Source: CAZBDU01 sp964490725 (GTDB lineage: Bacteria > Spirochaetota > Spirochaetia > SZUA-6 > DRHE01). Taken from it: a stretch of 25,606 bases of DNA. The DNA lies in assembly GCA_964490725.1 (NCBI GenBank), contig CAZBDU010000079.1, positions 1-25,606 on the forward strand, given 5' to 3'. This document shows positions 1 to 7,110 of the stretch, in pieces. The position numbers and the translations under genes were made by a program. The notes beneath the pieces were generated by a model. That model saw nothing but the letters and a program-made list of their open reading frames with translations. It had not been told where the DNA came from and did no database searches. Numbering within the stretch: the first letter of the stretch is position 1; each line of letters begins with the position of its first letter.

Positions 1-112
1 TTTATGCCGTATCTGCCACCGCAGACCGCTCAAGCAACCCTGAACATGGGCTAGGTCGCGGCGGGAAGCTGCCGTCGCTGGTGAGCAAATCGGCCGCCTG
101 CAGGAGCAGGCC
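1..112 (+). other. Possible lost or frameshifted N-terminus of acsB
   Basis: In the acsB frame the sequence is open from 44 to 112 and encodes a plausible helix like the N-terminal helix of other acetyl-CoA synthases, but it has no ATG, GTG or TTG. An ATG at 46 is one base out of frame and meets TAG after one codon. Removing one G from the run at 48-50 would join this ATG to the acsB frame. This could be a sequencing or assembly error, a real frameshift, or chance if translation starts at GTG113. No promoter was recognised. Confidence 0.4.
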
Positions 113-1975
113 GTGGACGAGCTGGTGGAGCTCCTGCCGGATCGGCCAGGCGGCTTTGCGGGAACGGATTTTCCGCTTCCCGTGAAGAGCGCGCTGCTGG
201 GCACCGCAGAGCTTCGCCCCGGCCTGCTGCGGCGCGAGCTGTTGGGAAAAAGGAACGGCGACATCAGGGATCTCCTGGAGCCGGTCCTTCTGGCCGCGGA
301 GCTGCACGAGGCCTCACGGGAGGACAGGGCGCGGTTCTTCATTACCGACCAGGCGGTTCAGTCCTACGTGTTCGGCGCCAAATGGCATGCAGGATGGGTT
401 TTGCTGCTGGGAGCGGAGCGGGAGGACGGGCTCATGGAGGGTTTGAAGGACCAGAACCTTCTGGTCTTCACGGACAGACCCGATATTCCCGATACCTGCT
501 GCATCGGCGGCAGGGCCACCTCTCCCATCTACTTTCTCCAGTTGATGGTTCGCTACGGCCTGGTGTGGGGACGCATCGCCCCCGGAGACGACCACGAAAT
601 GGGGCATTTCCTGGAAAGGGATATGCCGGGGTTCATCGTCATCCGCGGCGGCCTCGAGCCGCTGAAGCTCGTGGTGGCGCTGGGGCTGATGAAGCTGGGC
701 GCCCCCGCCGTGGTGCCCTCCAGCTTCCCGTTCCCCTACGGCCGGCGGATCGTGGCCGATGAGTCCGGGCGGATCATCGACGCCGGGCTTCACTTCCCGA
801 ATCTGAGGGTGCGGCGCTACAGGGGCGAGCTGATCGGGCTTCCCGAGTTCTGCAACCCCGCTCATGCGGCGGAAAGCTTCGAGGCGGAGGCCGTTTGCGG
901 CGGCGGCAGCTCGTTCTTCTGCCTGAGAAGCGCGCGGCGGGTGGACAGCGGGGTGGAGGTGCTGGGCGAGCCCTCCCGGGAGATCGGGATTCTCGTCGAG
1001 GTGGCGCATCCCCGGCTTGGCGACGATCTGGCGCTGCTCCTGGAGCGAACGGCCCTCAAGTCCTTGAGCTACCTCTCCGGGGTGAAGGCGCAGGAGCAGG
1101 AGGGCTCCTTTTCCCTGGCCCTCCGCAGCGGCGCGCCGCTGGACAGCGGCCGGATCGCCGCGGCCATTCACTGGGGCCTGCGCCTGAGCTACCCCCGGCT
1201 CAAGAGGATCCGGGTCAGGATCGTCTACGATCGGGAGGTGCTGCAGGCGCAGGCGGCCGGGGTGCGGCGGTACAAGGAGCGGCGGCGCGACCTGATGGCG
1301 GCGATGACCGAGCAGACCGCCGGCCAGCTGTGCGTCTGCACCGAATGCCGTCCCTTTTCCCTGGAGCACACCTGCATCCTGACGCCGGAGCGGGTGCCCA
1401 TGTGCGCCTCCCGCACCTACTTCACGGTCAAGGCCGCGGCGCTTCTGGGACCTTCGCGCCTCCCCTACCAGAGGCGCTCGGAGCAGGGAGTGCCGCTGCA
1501 GGCCGTTTTCCGCAAAGGCAGGGTTCTGGATCTCAACAAGGGAGAGTACGCGGGCTGCAACCGCGCCTACAGGCGGATGACCCGAGGGCGGCTGCGCAAG
1601 GTGTACCTGCACTCGCTGCGGGGCTACCCGCACACCTCCTGCGGCTGCTTTCAGAACCTGGCCTTCTGGATCGAGGAGGTGCGGGGGATCGGCATCATGT
1701 CCCGGCACTCGCAGGCCGTCACCGCGGCCGGGGAAACCTGGGCCACCCTGGCCAACCGCGCCGGCGGGAAGCAGAGCCACGGCATCATGGGAGTCTCCCT
1801 GGGCTACATTCGCTCCTCCAGCTTTCTGAAGGGGGACGGCGGCCTGCGCAACGTGGTCTGGGTGGACGGCGATCTGTACGAGAAGATCGCCGATCTGCTG
1901 CCTCCGGGCCAGAGAGTGGCCACGGATGGGGATGTGAGGGACATCGAGGAGCTGCGGGCGTTCACCGGCAGATAG
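113..1975 (+). CDS. acsB: Acetyl-CoA synthase (CODH/ACS beta subunit), divergent, N-terminus uncertain
   Basis: Acetyl-CoA synthase joins CO, a corrinoid-bound methyl group and CoA at the Ni-Ni-[4Fe4S] A-cluster in the Wood-Ljungdahl pathway. All six A-cluster cysteines are visible (numbered from GTG113): C409, C412, C421, C431, then C510 and C512 in a TSCGCF motif. Their spacing matches the Moorella enzyme (C506, C509, C518, C528, C595, C597), and F415 matches its F512. At 620 aa it is shorter than the 729-aa Moorella protein, mainly at the N-terminus. GTG113 has an AGGAG Shine-Dalgarno sequence 6 nt upstream, but ACS-like sequence in this frame continues upstream to about position 50 with no usual start codon before the TGA at 41-43. 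The start is therefore uncertain. The segment around residues 318-345, where Moorella ACS has a Trp/Arg-rich CoA-binding stretch, is poorly conserved. The selenoprotein gene follows after 21 bp. Family assignment is firm; a role in acetyl-CoA synthesis is inferred. Confidence 0.9.
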   Translation: MDELVELLPDRPGGFAGTDFPLPVKSALLGTAELRPGLLRRELLGKRNGDIRDLLEPVLLAAELHEASREDRARFFITDQAVQSYVFGAKWHAGWVLLLGAEREDGLMEGLKDQNLLVFTDRPDIPDTCCIGGRATSPIYFLQLMVRYGLVWGRIAPGDDHEMGHFLERDMPGFIVIRGGLEPLKLVVALGLMKLGAPAVVPSSFPFPYGRRIVADESGRIIDAGLHFPNLRVRRYRGELIGLPEFCNPAHAAESFEAEAVCGGGSSFFCLRSARRVDSGVEVLGEPSREIGILVEVAHPRLGDDLALLLERTALKSLSYLSGVKAQEQEGSFSLALRSGAPLDSGRIAAAIHWGLRLSYPRLKRIRVRIVYDREVLQAQAAGVRRYKERRRDLMAAMTEQTAGQLCVCTECRPFSLEHTCILTPERVPMCASRTYFTVKAAALLGPSRLPYQRRSEQGVPLQAVFRKGRVLDLNKGEYAGCNRAYRRMTRGRLRKVYLHSLRGYPHTSCGCFQNLAFWIEEVRGIGIMSRHSQAVTAAGETWATLANRAGGKQSHGIMGVSLGYIRSSSFLKGDGGLRNVVWVDGDLYEKIADLLPPGQRVATDGDVRDIEELRAFTGR

Positions 1976-1996
1976 TGGGCCGGGAAAGGAGCGGGC

Positions 1997-2980
1997 ATGA
2001 GTGAGGGCGAGCAAGCGAAGGAGACGGTGGAGGAGTTCAGGAAGTCCTTCTCCTACGTGTCTCGCAACGACCTGAACTTCAAGTTTCTGGCACGCCTGGA
2101 GGACGAGGCGGCGGCCCGGTTCTTTCAGAAGCTGCTCTGGAAGCTGGGGGACTGCCTGGACGACGGGAAGTGGGGCCGGCTGGTCTCGCACGTGGTGGAA
2201 TGGCAGGCGAAGGGATATTCCCCTCCGGGCCGGTTCGCCTACGAAAGCGGGCCCTTCGTGGCCTCCCCGAAGCCGCTGTCGGAAAGCAGGCTGGCGTTGA
2301 TCACCTCGAGCGGCCACTTCGTGGAGGGTGACGACCCCCGCCCCTTCGGCGTTCCCGATATGAGCGAGGAAGAGGCGATCCGCAGAATCGACGATTTCCT
2401 CAAAACCGAGCCAGCCCTTTCGGCAATCCCGACGGGCACAGCCGCGCCGCTGCTCCGGGTGCGCCACGGCGGCTATGACATCCGCGGCGCCCAGGCGGAC
2501 CACAACGTGGTGCTGCCGCTGGACCCCTTGAAGGAGCTGGAGCGGGGGGGCGCCATCGGCGAGCTGGCTCCCCAGGCCTACTCCTTCGTGGGCGCCTGCG
2601 CCCAGACGCGCCTGCTCAAGCACACGGGCCCCCGCTGGGTCTCCATGCTGAAGGAGCAGGCCGTGGAGGCGGCTCTGCTGGTGCCTGCCTGACCGGTCTG
2701 TCACGTGTCCGTGGGACACTTGGCCCGACTGCTCGAAGAAGCGGGGATCGCCACCGTCATCATCGCCGTCAAGGCCTTCCGCAAGCGGCTGCAGGCCATG
2801 AGCCCGCCCAGGGTGCTGGTCACCGACCACCCCATGGGGCGGCCCGTCGGCGCCCCGGGCGATAGCGCCCGGCAGCTTCGCGTGGTGGAAGCGGCTCTGG
2901 ATCTCTTCCGTCGGGCCGGGGCAGTCGCGACGTTCGTGGAGTTTCCCGAACCGTACCGCCCTGGTTCCTGGAGGCGGTAG
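1997..2980 (+). CDS. GrdB/PrdB-like selenoprotein (UGA at 2690-2692 read as selenocysteine)
   Basis: This is a 327-residue protein if the in-frame TGA at 2690-2692 is decoded as selenocysteine (residue 232); otherwise it would stop after 231 residues. Around the TGA the product reads LLVPA-U-PVCHVSVG, the UxxC redox motif of the glycine/sarcosine/betaine and D-proline reductase selenoprotein B family. Homology continues on both sides: upstream a VRHGGYDIRGAQAD segment and GELAPQAYSFVGA, downstream LLEEAGIATVII and a GRPVGAPGD segment typical of the C-terminal half. A SECIS-like hairpin follows the TGA. The length fits the short, functionally uncharacterised relatives rather than full GrdB (about 430 aa). 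ATG1997 has an AAAGGAG ribosome site. The substrate is unknown; a selenol/thiol reductase role is inferred from the motif. The gene lies between acsB and the mer genes. Confidence 0.88.
2701..2723 (+). promoter_or_regulatory. Bacterial SECIS-like hairpin downstream of the UGA codon
   Basis: GTGTCC (2705-2710) pairs perfectly with GGACAC (2714-2719) across a GTG tri-loop. After a C/T mismatch the stem continues with A2703-T2721, C2702-G2722 and a T2701-G2723 wobble. The loop starts 18 nt after the UGA and its first base is G, as expected for bacterial SECIS elements that recruit SelB. The UGA is followed by C, a poor termination context. Function is inferred from position and structure. Confidence 0.75.
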
Positions 2981-3029
2981 CGGATCAGGAGCGCATCGAG
3001 GCTCAGCACGGCGCGGGGTTCGTCGCAGC

Positions 3030-3266
3030 GTGCGCGGGAAGGCCGAAGCCCGGCTGAAAGACATCAGGGCGATGATCGGGCGCCTGAAGCAGATGGAGAG
3101 GGACCTCAGAGAAGTGATTCAGAGTTGCCTGGACCGCTGCGAGGCCGGGCCCTGCCCCCTTCTGAAGGGGCTGGATGGAGAGGACGGCGGCAACAGGAAT
3201 GGGGCCGCAAGCCACCGCGGCCGGTTGACCGCCTCTCTGCAAGGAAAACTCTTACATGAGGAGTGA
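3030..3266 (+). pseudogene. merR: MerR fragment: dimerisation helix and Hg(II)-binding loop only
   Basis: The 78-residue frame starts with a long charged helix, then has C-x3-C-x4-C followed by PLL. This matches the C-terminal third of MerR: the antiparallel dimer helix and the metal loop, with the outer cysteines 9 residues apart like C117 and C126 of Tn501 MerR, followed by CPLI. The helix-turn-helix half is absent and the position of the helix cysteine (C82) holds arginine. Only about 50 bp separate it from the selenoprotein stop, so no room remains for the DNA-binding domain. GTG3030 lacks a clear ribosome site. It is either a deletion remnant or a stand-alone Hg-binding peptide. It ends just before the merA ribosome site. 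The MerR relation is fairly secure; the status is not. Confidence 0.65.
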
Positions 3267-3269
3267 CCG

Positions 3270-4676
3270 ATGGAAAGCTACGATCTGATCGTCATCGGCG
3301 GCGGCGCCGCTGCGTTCGCGGCGGCGACCAAGGCGGCCGACCTGGGACGGTCGGCCTTGATGATCAACAGCGGCCTGCCCCTGGGGGGCACCTGCGTGAA
3401 CGTGGGGTGCATGCCCACCAAGAACCTTCTGGCCGTGGGGGAGGAGCTGTTCGCTTCCCGGCACCCGCGCTTCGGGAGCGTGCGGAACGGTGATGGCCTT
3501 CGCTTCGACTTTCCCGCCGCCCTGGCGGAGAAAGACGGCATGGTGGCCTCCGCACGGCGGAAAAACTACGCCGAGGTTCTGAAGAGCCTGGACGGGGTCA
3601 GCTACCTGGAGGCCAGGGCGCATTTCTCCGGTCCAGACCGCGTGGTGGCCGGCGGGAAGGTCTACCAGGGTGGCCGGATTCTCGTGGCCACGGGCTCCTC
3701 GACCAGAACGCTGCCCGTCAAGGGGATCGACAGGGTGGAGTGGCTGGACAACGTCAAGGCCCTGCAGCTCGAGCGGCTCCCTGCCTCGCTGGCGGTGATC
3801 GGGGCCGGGCCCTCCGGCCTGGAGTTCGCCCAGATGTTCGAGCGCTTCGGGAGCAGGGTGACCGTGCTGGAGGCCATGCCCCGGATCCTGCCCCGGCACG
3901 AACCTGAGATCGCTGCGGAGCTTTCGCGCTGCCTGGAGGAAGAGGGGATCGCGATCCGTACCGGAGTGCGCATCAAGGACGTGACTGCCCATGGTGCGAC
4001 CAAAGTGGTTGCATACAACAGCACGGAGCGCAACGAGCGGCTGGAGGTAGAGCAGATCCTGCTCGCCGCAGGCATCCGTCCCAACACCTCGGAGTTGCAT
4101 CTGGAGGAGGGGGGAGTGAAGGCCGACCCGCAGGGCTTCATCCAGGTCAACCAGTACTATCAAACGGACAACCCTAGGGTGTTCGCGGCGGGAGACTGCA
4201 TCGGCAAGATGCCCCTGGAGACGGTGGCAGGCAGGGAAGGCGCTCTGGCGGCAGAAAACGCGCTGACCGTTCCGGTGCGCGCCATCGAGTACCAGCACGC
4301 GCCTTCCGCGGTGTTCACAGACCCGCAGGTAGCTTCGGTGGGGCTCACCGAAGAAGAGGAGATGAAGCGGTTCAACCTCTGCTCCTGCCGGACGGTCTAC
4401 ATGGACGCGGTTCCCAGGGCCATGGCCGTCGGCGAGTCCCGGGGGGCCTTCAAGATGGTGATCCACCCCCGCACCCTCAAGGTGATGGGGGTGCACATCG
4501 TGGCGCCGCACGCAGCCGATCTGATCCACGCGGGCGCTCTTGCCGTGAAGCACGGCCTCACCGTCGACGACCTGATCGAGACGCTGTTCGTCTTTCCTAC
4601 CTTCAGCGAGGGAATCAAACGCGCCGCCCAGGCCTTCCGGCGCGACGTGTCCCTCATGAGCTGCTGCGTGGAGTAG
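3270..4676 (+). CDS. merA: Mercuric reductase (MerA), core form without N-terminal metal domain
   Basis: MerA is a cytoplasmic FAD and NADPH flavoprotein that reduces Hg(II) to Hg(0). The 468-residue product starts with a Rossmann FAD site (GGGAAAFAA, residues 10-18), then the redox disulphide C42-VNVG-C47, an NAD(P)H site (GAGPSGLEFAQ), an FAD-contacting AAGDC, the pyridine-nucleotide oxidoreductase dimerisation domain, and a C-terminal vicinal pair C465-C466 in MSCCVE. That CC pair separates MerA from other disulphide reductases. The N-terminal HMA domain of many MerA proteins is absent. A GAGGAG ribosome site lies 6 nt before ATG3270. A MerR fragment precedes it; no merT, merP or merB is visible. 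The tail is CCVE rather than the common CCAG. It could act on another metal or thiol substrate, but Hg(II) is the best call. Confidence 0.88.
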   Translation: MESYDLIVIGGGAAAFAAATKAADLGRSALMINSGLPLGGTCVNVGCMPTKNLLAVGEELFASRHPRFGSVRNGDGLRFDFPAALAEKDGMVASARRKNYAEVLKSLDGVSYLEARAHFSGPDRVVAGGKVYQGGRILVATGSSTRTLPVKGIDRVEWLDNVKALQLERLPASLAVIGAGPSGLEFAQMFERFGSRVTVLEAMPRILPRHEPEIAAELSRCLEEEGIAIRTGVRIKDVTAHGATKVVAYNSTERNERLEVEQILLAAGIRPNTSELHLEEGGVKADPQGFIQVNQYYQTDNPRVFAAGDCIGKMPLETVAGREGALAAENALTVPVRAIEYQHAPSAVFTDPQVASVGLTEEEEMKRFNLCSCRTVYMDAVPRAMAVGESRGAFKMVIHPRTLKVMGVHIVAPHAADLIHAGALAVKHGLTVDDLIETLFVFPTFSEGIKRAAQAFRRDVSLMSCCVE

Positions 4677-4721
4677 CGCCGCCCGCCGGCAGGGCCGGAT
4701 CGCGCGCCGCGGCGTTGGCGT

Positions 4722-5465
4722 TCAGCCCGGCTGCCAGGAGGCGCGGCGGTAGCGTTCCTCGATGTCGTGGTTGGCCGGATGGATCACGATGGGCGAGAGC
4801 GACACCAGCCCCTTCTCGATGGCCCGGAAATCCGAGCCTTCCTCCCGCGCCGACTCCGGGATCTGCCCCCCCAGGAAGCAGTACAGGTCCTTGTTGGGCG
4901 CCGTGAAGGTCACCAGCTCGTCCTTGTAGATGCGGCGGGTGGGGAAGGTGACCTCCATACCCGCGGGGCTTTCCCGGTTGGGGAAGTTGATGTTCAGGAA
5001 GTGGCTCTCCGTCCACAGCCGGCGGAAGACCTCCAGGTTGGCCACCAGGAAACCCACCGCCGCCTCGAGGTGGAAGGGGGCCCCGAAGGCGCTCAGGCTG
5101 CAGGCCACCGCGGGGGTATCCATGAACGCCCCCTGCCGCGCGGCCGCCGCGGTGCCGGAGTAGACGATATCGGTTCCCAGGTTCGGGCCCAGGTTGACCC
5201 CGGCAATCACCAGCTCCACGCGCACCGGCAGCAGGCCCAGCAGCGCCACCAGGACGCAGTCCGCCGGCGTGCCGCCGCAGACGTACTCCCTTTCTGCGCG
5301 GCGCCGAAAGCGCGTGGGGCTTCCCAGGGTGATGGAGTGGGAGCTCCCGCTGCGGTTCACCTCCGGCGCCACCACCCACACCTCGTGCTCCGGCTCCAGT
5401 CGCCGCTTCAGGGTGAGGAGGCCAACGCTGTCGATGCCGTCGTCATTCGTGAGCAGGATTCTCAT
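4722..5465 (-). CDS. surE: 5'/3'-nucleotidase SurE
   Basis: SurE is a divalent-metal-dependent phosphatase that removes phosphate from nucleoside 5'- and 3'-monophosphates, and in some species short polyphosphate. The 247-residue protein has the family signature in order: N7-D8-D9-G10 metal site, NRSGSS (37-42), GTPADC (65-70) and GVNLGPNLGTD (89-99) leading into VYSGT. The length is normal. ATG5465 lies inside the end of galK (23-bp overlap) and has only a weak ribosome site, which suggests translational coupling to galK. It converges on merA with a 45-bp GC-rich gap that has no clear terminator. Confidence 0.95.
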   Translation of the reverse strand: MRILLTNDDGIDSVGLLTLKRRLEPEHEVWVVAPEVNRSGSSHSITLGSPTRFRRRAEREYVCGGTPADCVLVALLGLLPVRVELVIAGVNLGPNLGTDIVYSGTAAAARQGAFMDTPAVACSLSAFGAPFHLEAAVGFLVANLEVFRRLWTESHFLNINFPNRESPAGMEVTFPTRRIYKDELVTFTAPNKDLYCFLGGQIPESAREEGSDFRAIEKGLVSLSPIVIHPANHDIEERYRRASWQPG

Positions 5466-6606
5466 AGACCACCCGCGCTCCGCCGGCGGGCCGGGAGGTG
5501 AAGGTCTCGGCCCGGAAACTGAAGATCCGCTCGTAGGCTTCGATGCGCTCCTGGTAGGCGGGGATGGCCCGCCCTTCCAGCAGGGTCACGGTGCAGCCGC
5601 CGAAGCCGGCGCCGGTCATGCGGGCGCCGTACACCCCCTCGGTCTCCCAGGCTCGCTTCACCAGCCAGTCCAGCTCGGGACAGGAGACCTCGTACTGGTC
5701 CCGCAGGCTCTCGTGGGAGCGATTCATCAGCTTGCCGAAGGCGGTGAGATCCCCCCGCCGCAGGGCCGCCTCGGCCTCCACGACGCGCTGGTTCTCCTCC
5801 ACCACGTGCAGGCACTTCTTGCGGGTGGACTCGGGGATGAGCCCCATCAGCTCCTGCAGGTCTTCCACCGAGTAGTCCCGCAGGGCCGCGCCCGCCTTGC
5901 GCGAGCCCAGCGCCGAGACGCACCTCTGGCACTCCGCGCGGCGCTGGTTGTACTCGGAGTCGGCCAGGCTGCGGGGGACGTTGGAGTTGGTGATCAGGAT
6001 CTGAGCGCTCTTCAGCTCCAGTGGAACGTGGCGGTGCTCCAGGGAGCGCGTGTCCAGAAAGAGGGCGTGGTTTTCCCTGGCCAGGCGGGAGACGAACTGA
6101 TCCATGATTCCGCAGTGAACGCCGACGAAGTTGTTCTCCGCCTCCAGGGCCATCCGGGCCAGCTCCGCAGGCTGGATCTCCAGAGCGTACAGACGCTCCA
6201 CAGCGCAGGCCGTGGCGATCTCCAGGGCCGCCGAAGAGGAGAGCCCCACCCTCTGGGGCACGTTGCCGCTCACCGTGAAGTTCATGCCGCTCAGCTTGTG
6301 GCCGCGCTCCAGCAGGACGCTCACGATTCCCTTGGGATAGTTGGCCCAGCGGTCCTCCTTCTTGTAGCGCAGCGTCGAAATGTTGGCGCGCTTGCGGTCC
6401 TGAAGGTCCAGAGACCGAAATTTGAGGTGCTGGTCCTTGCGGCGGGAAACCGCAACATTGATGCGAAAATCTATCGCCATGGGCAGGACGAAGCCGTCGT
6501 TGTAGTCCGTGTGCTCGCCGATCAGGTTGATCCGACCGGGAGCGGCGGCAATGACTTCCGGCTCCTCGCCATACTCCTGCTGGTGGCTGCGGATAAGGTC
6601 CTCCAT
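5443..6606 (-). CDS. galK: Galactokinase
   Basis: Galactokinase phosphorylates alpha-D-galactose at C1 with ATP, the entry step of the Leloir pathway. The 387-residue GHMP kinase shows the galactokinase signature GRINLIGEHTDYNDG (residues 24-38), the GHMP ATP motif GLSSSAALE (121-129), a GIMDQF segment with the catalytic Asp (166-171), and the C-terminal GARMTGAGFGGC (327-338). Length and domain order are complete. ATG6606 has GGAG a short distance upstream. No galT, galE or transporter gene is in the window, so the gene is detached from other galactose genes here. A good sigma70-type promoter lies about 40-70 bp upstream. Confidence 0.96.
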   Translation of the reverse strand: MEDLIRSHQQEYGEEPEVIAAAPGRINLIGEHTDYNDGFVLPMAIDFRINVAVSRRKDQHLKFRSLDLQDRKRANISTLRYKKEDRWANYPKGIVSVLLERGHKLSGMNFTVSGNVPQRVGLSSSAALEIATACAVERLYALEIQPAELARMALEAENNFVGVHCGIMDQFVSRLARENHALFLDTRSLEHRHVPLELKSAQILITNSNVPRSLADSEYNQRRAECQRCVSALGSRKAGAALRDYSVEDLQELMGLIPESTRKKCLHVVEENQRVVEAEAALRRGDLTAFGKLMNRSHESLRDQYEVSCPELDWLVKRAWETEGVYGARMTGAGFGGCTVTLLEGRAIPAYQERIEAYERIFSFRAETFTSRPAGGARVVYENPAHE

Positions 6607-6644
6607 TGCTGACTCCGATGGAAGTGAAGTGAAAACGGTGCTAT

Positions 6645-6673
6645 ATTGTATGGGAAATCAGGAAAGAATTCAA
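6645..6673 (-). promoter_or_regulatory. Sigma70-type promoter of galK-surE
   Basis: Read on the minus strand, -35 TTGAAT (6673-6668), a 17-bp spacer and -10 TACAAT (6650-6645). Transcription would start near 6638, giving a leader of about 32 nt to galK. An inverted repeat GAATT-CAACA-AATTC (6666-6680) covers the -35 box and could be an operator. A TATATT at 6642-6647 on the plus strand could serve the divergent gene, but it has no recognisable -35 box. Confidence 0.65.
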
Positions 6674-6705
6674 CAAATTCATGGTGGCGGCTCGAAGATA
6701 AAGGG

Positions 6706-7110
6706 ATGACAGATAAGGACTTACAGTACGGGGAAAAAATCCGCGTCGAGCCCGGCTCCTATGTCTACGAAAGTGGCGACCCGCTGCAGCCCAAGCCCGT
6801 CTTCTACATCATCGCCGGGCTGGTGCGCCTGGAGATCGAGCAGAGCGACGGCTCGGTGTTCCCGGTGCACCTGTTCCCCGACTCCGTGTTCGGCCTGGTG
6901 GAGAGCCTGCTGGACAACAGCCCGCGCCTGGCCGGCGCCTACAGCATGGAGACGCTGATCCTCTACCGCTGGGACCGCGAGAGCTTCGACACCGCCTCCA
7001 GCGTCTCCTGGGAGCTGGCACTGCACGCCATCACCAGCCTCACCCAGCTGCTGCGCATCCTCAACGCCGAGTTCGGCCACCGGCTGGGGCTTCTCGGGGA
7101 GAACCCGTGA
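6706..7110 (+). CDS. Cyclic-nucleotide-binding-domain protein without HTH (first of pair)
   Basis: The 134-residue product from ATG6706 is one CAP-type beta-roll: a PGSYVYESGDPL opening, the FYIIAGLVRLEIE strand pair, a phosphate-binding-cassette-like turn FGLVESLLDNSPRLAG, and a C-terminal helix. There is no helix-turn-helix, so it is not a complete Crp. The cassette is divergent: it has the arginine but lacks the usual GE-L-A order, so cAMP or cGMP binding is uncertain. The alternative start TTG6646 would add 20 residues; ATG6706 has AAAGGG directly against it, which is too close for an ideal ribosome site. The stop overlaps the GTG start of the next gene, so the two are probably co-translated and may work as a pair. 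Confidence 0.75.
   Translation: MTDKDLQYGEKIRVEPGSYVYESGDPLQPKPVFYIIAGLVRLEIEQSDGSVFPVHLFPDSVFGLVESLLDNSPRLAGAYSMETLILYRWDRESFDTASSVSWELALHAITSLTQLLRILNAEFGHRLGLLGENP

Noticed and set aside
41..43. TGA in the acsB frame as another selenocysteine codon
   Set aside because: Sequence before the TGA does not resemble an ACS N-terminus, there is no UxxC-type context, and no hairpin at SECIS distance was seen.
2941..3055. Open frame reading FLEAVADQERIEAQHG between the selenoprotein and merR fragment
   Set aside because: It is short, has no start or ribosome site, does not resemble the MerR N-terminal half, and overlaps the selenoprotein end. Probably chance, though it may cover the deletion junction.
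314..3064. 916-residue minus-strand open frame opposite acsB and the selenoprotein gene
   Set aside because: It has low-complexity Arg/Gly/Pro/His composition and no domain. The plus strand has clear conserved motifs throughout, so this is a GC-rich antisense shadow.
4677..4721. Intrinsic terminator between convergent merA and surE
   Set aside because: The gap is GC-rich with short self-complementary pieces, but there is no stable stem followed by a T-run on either strand.
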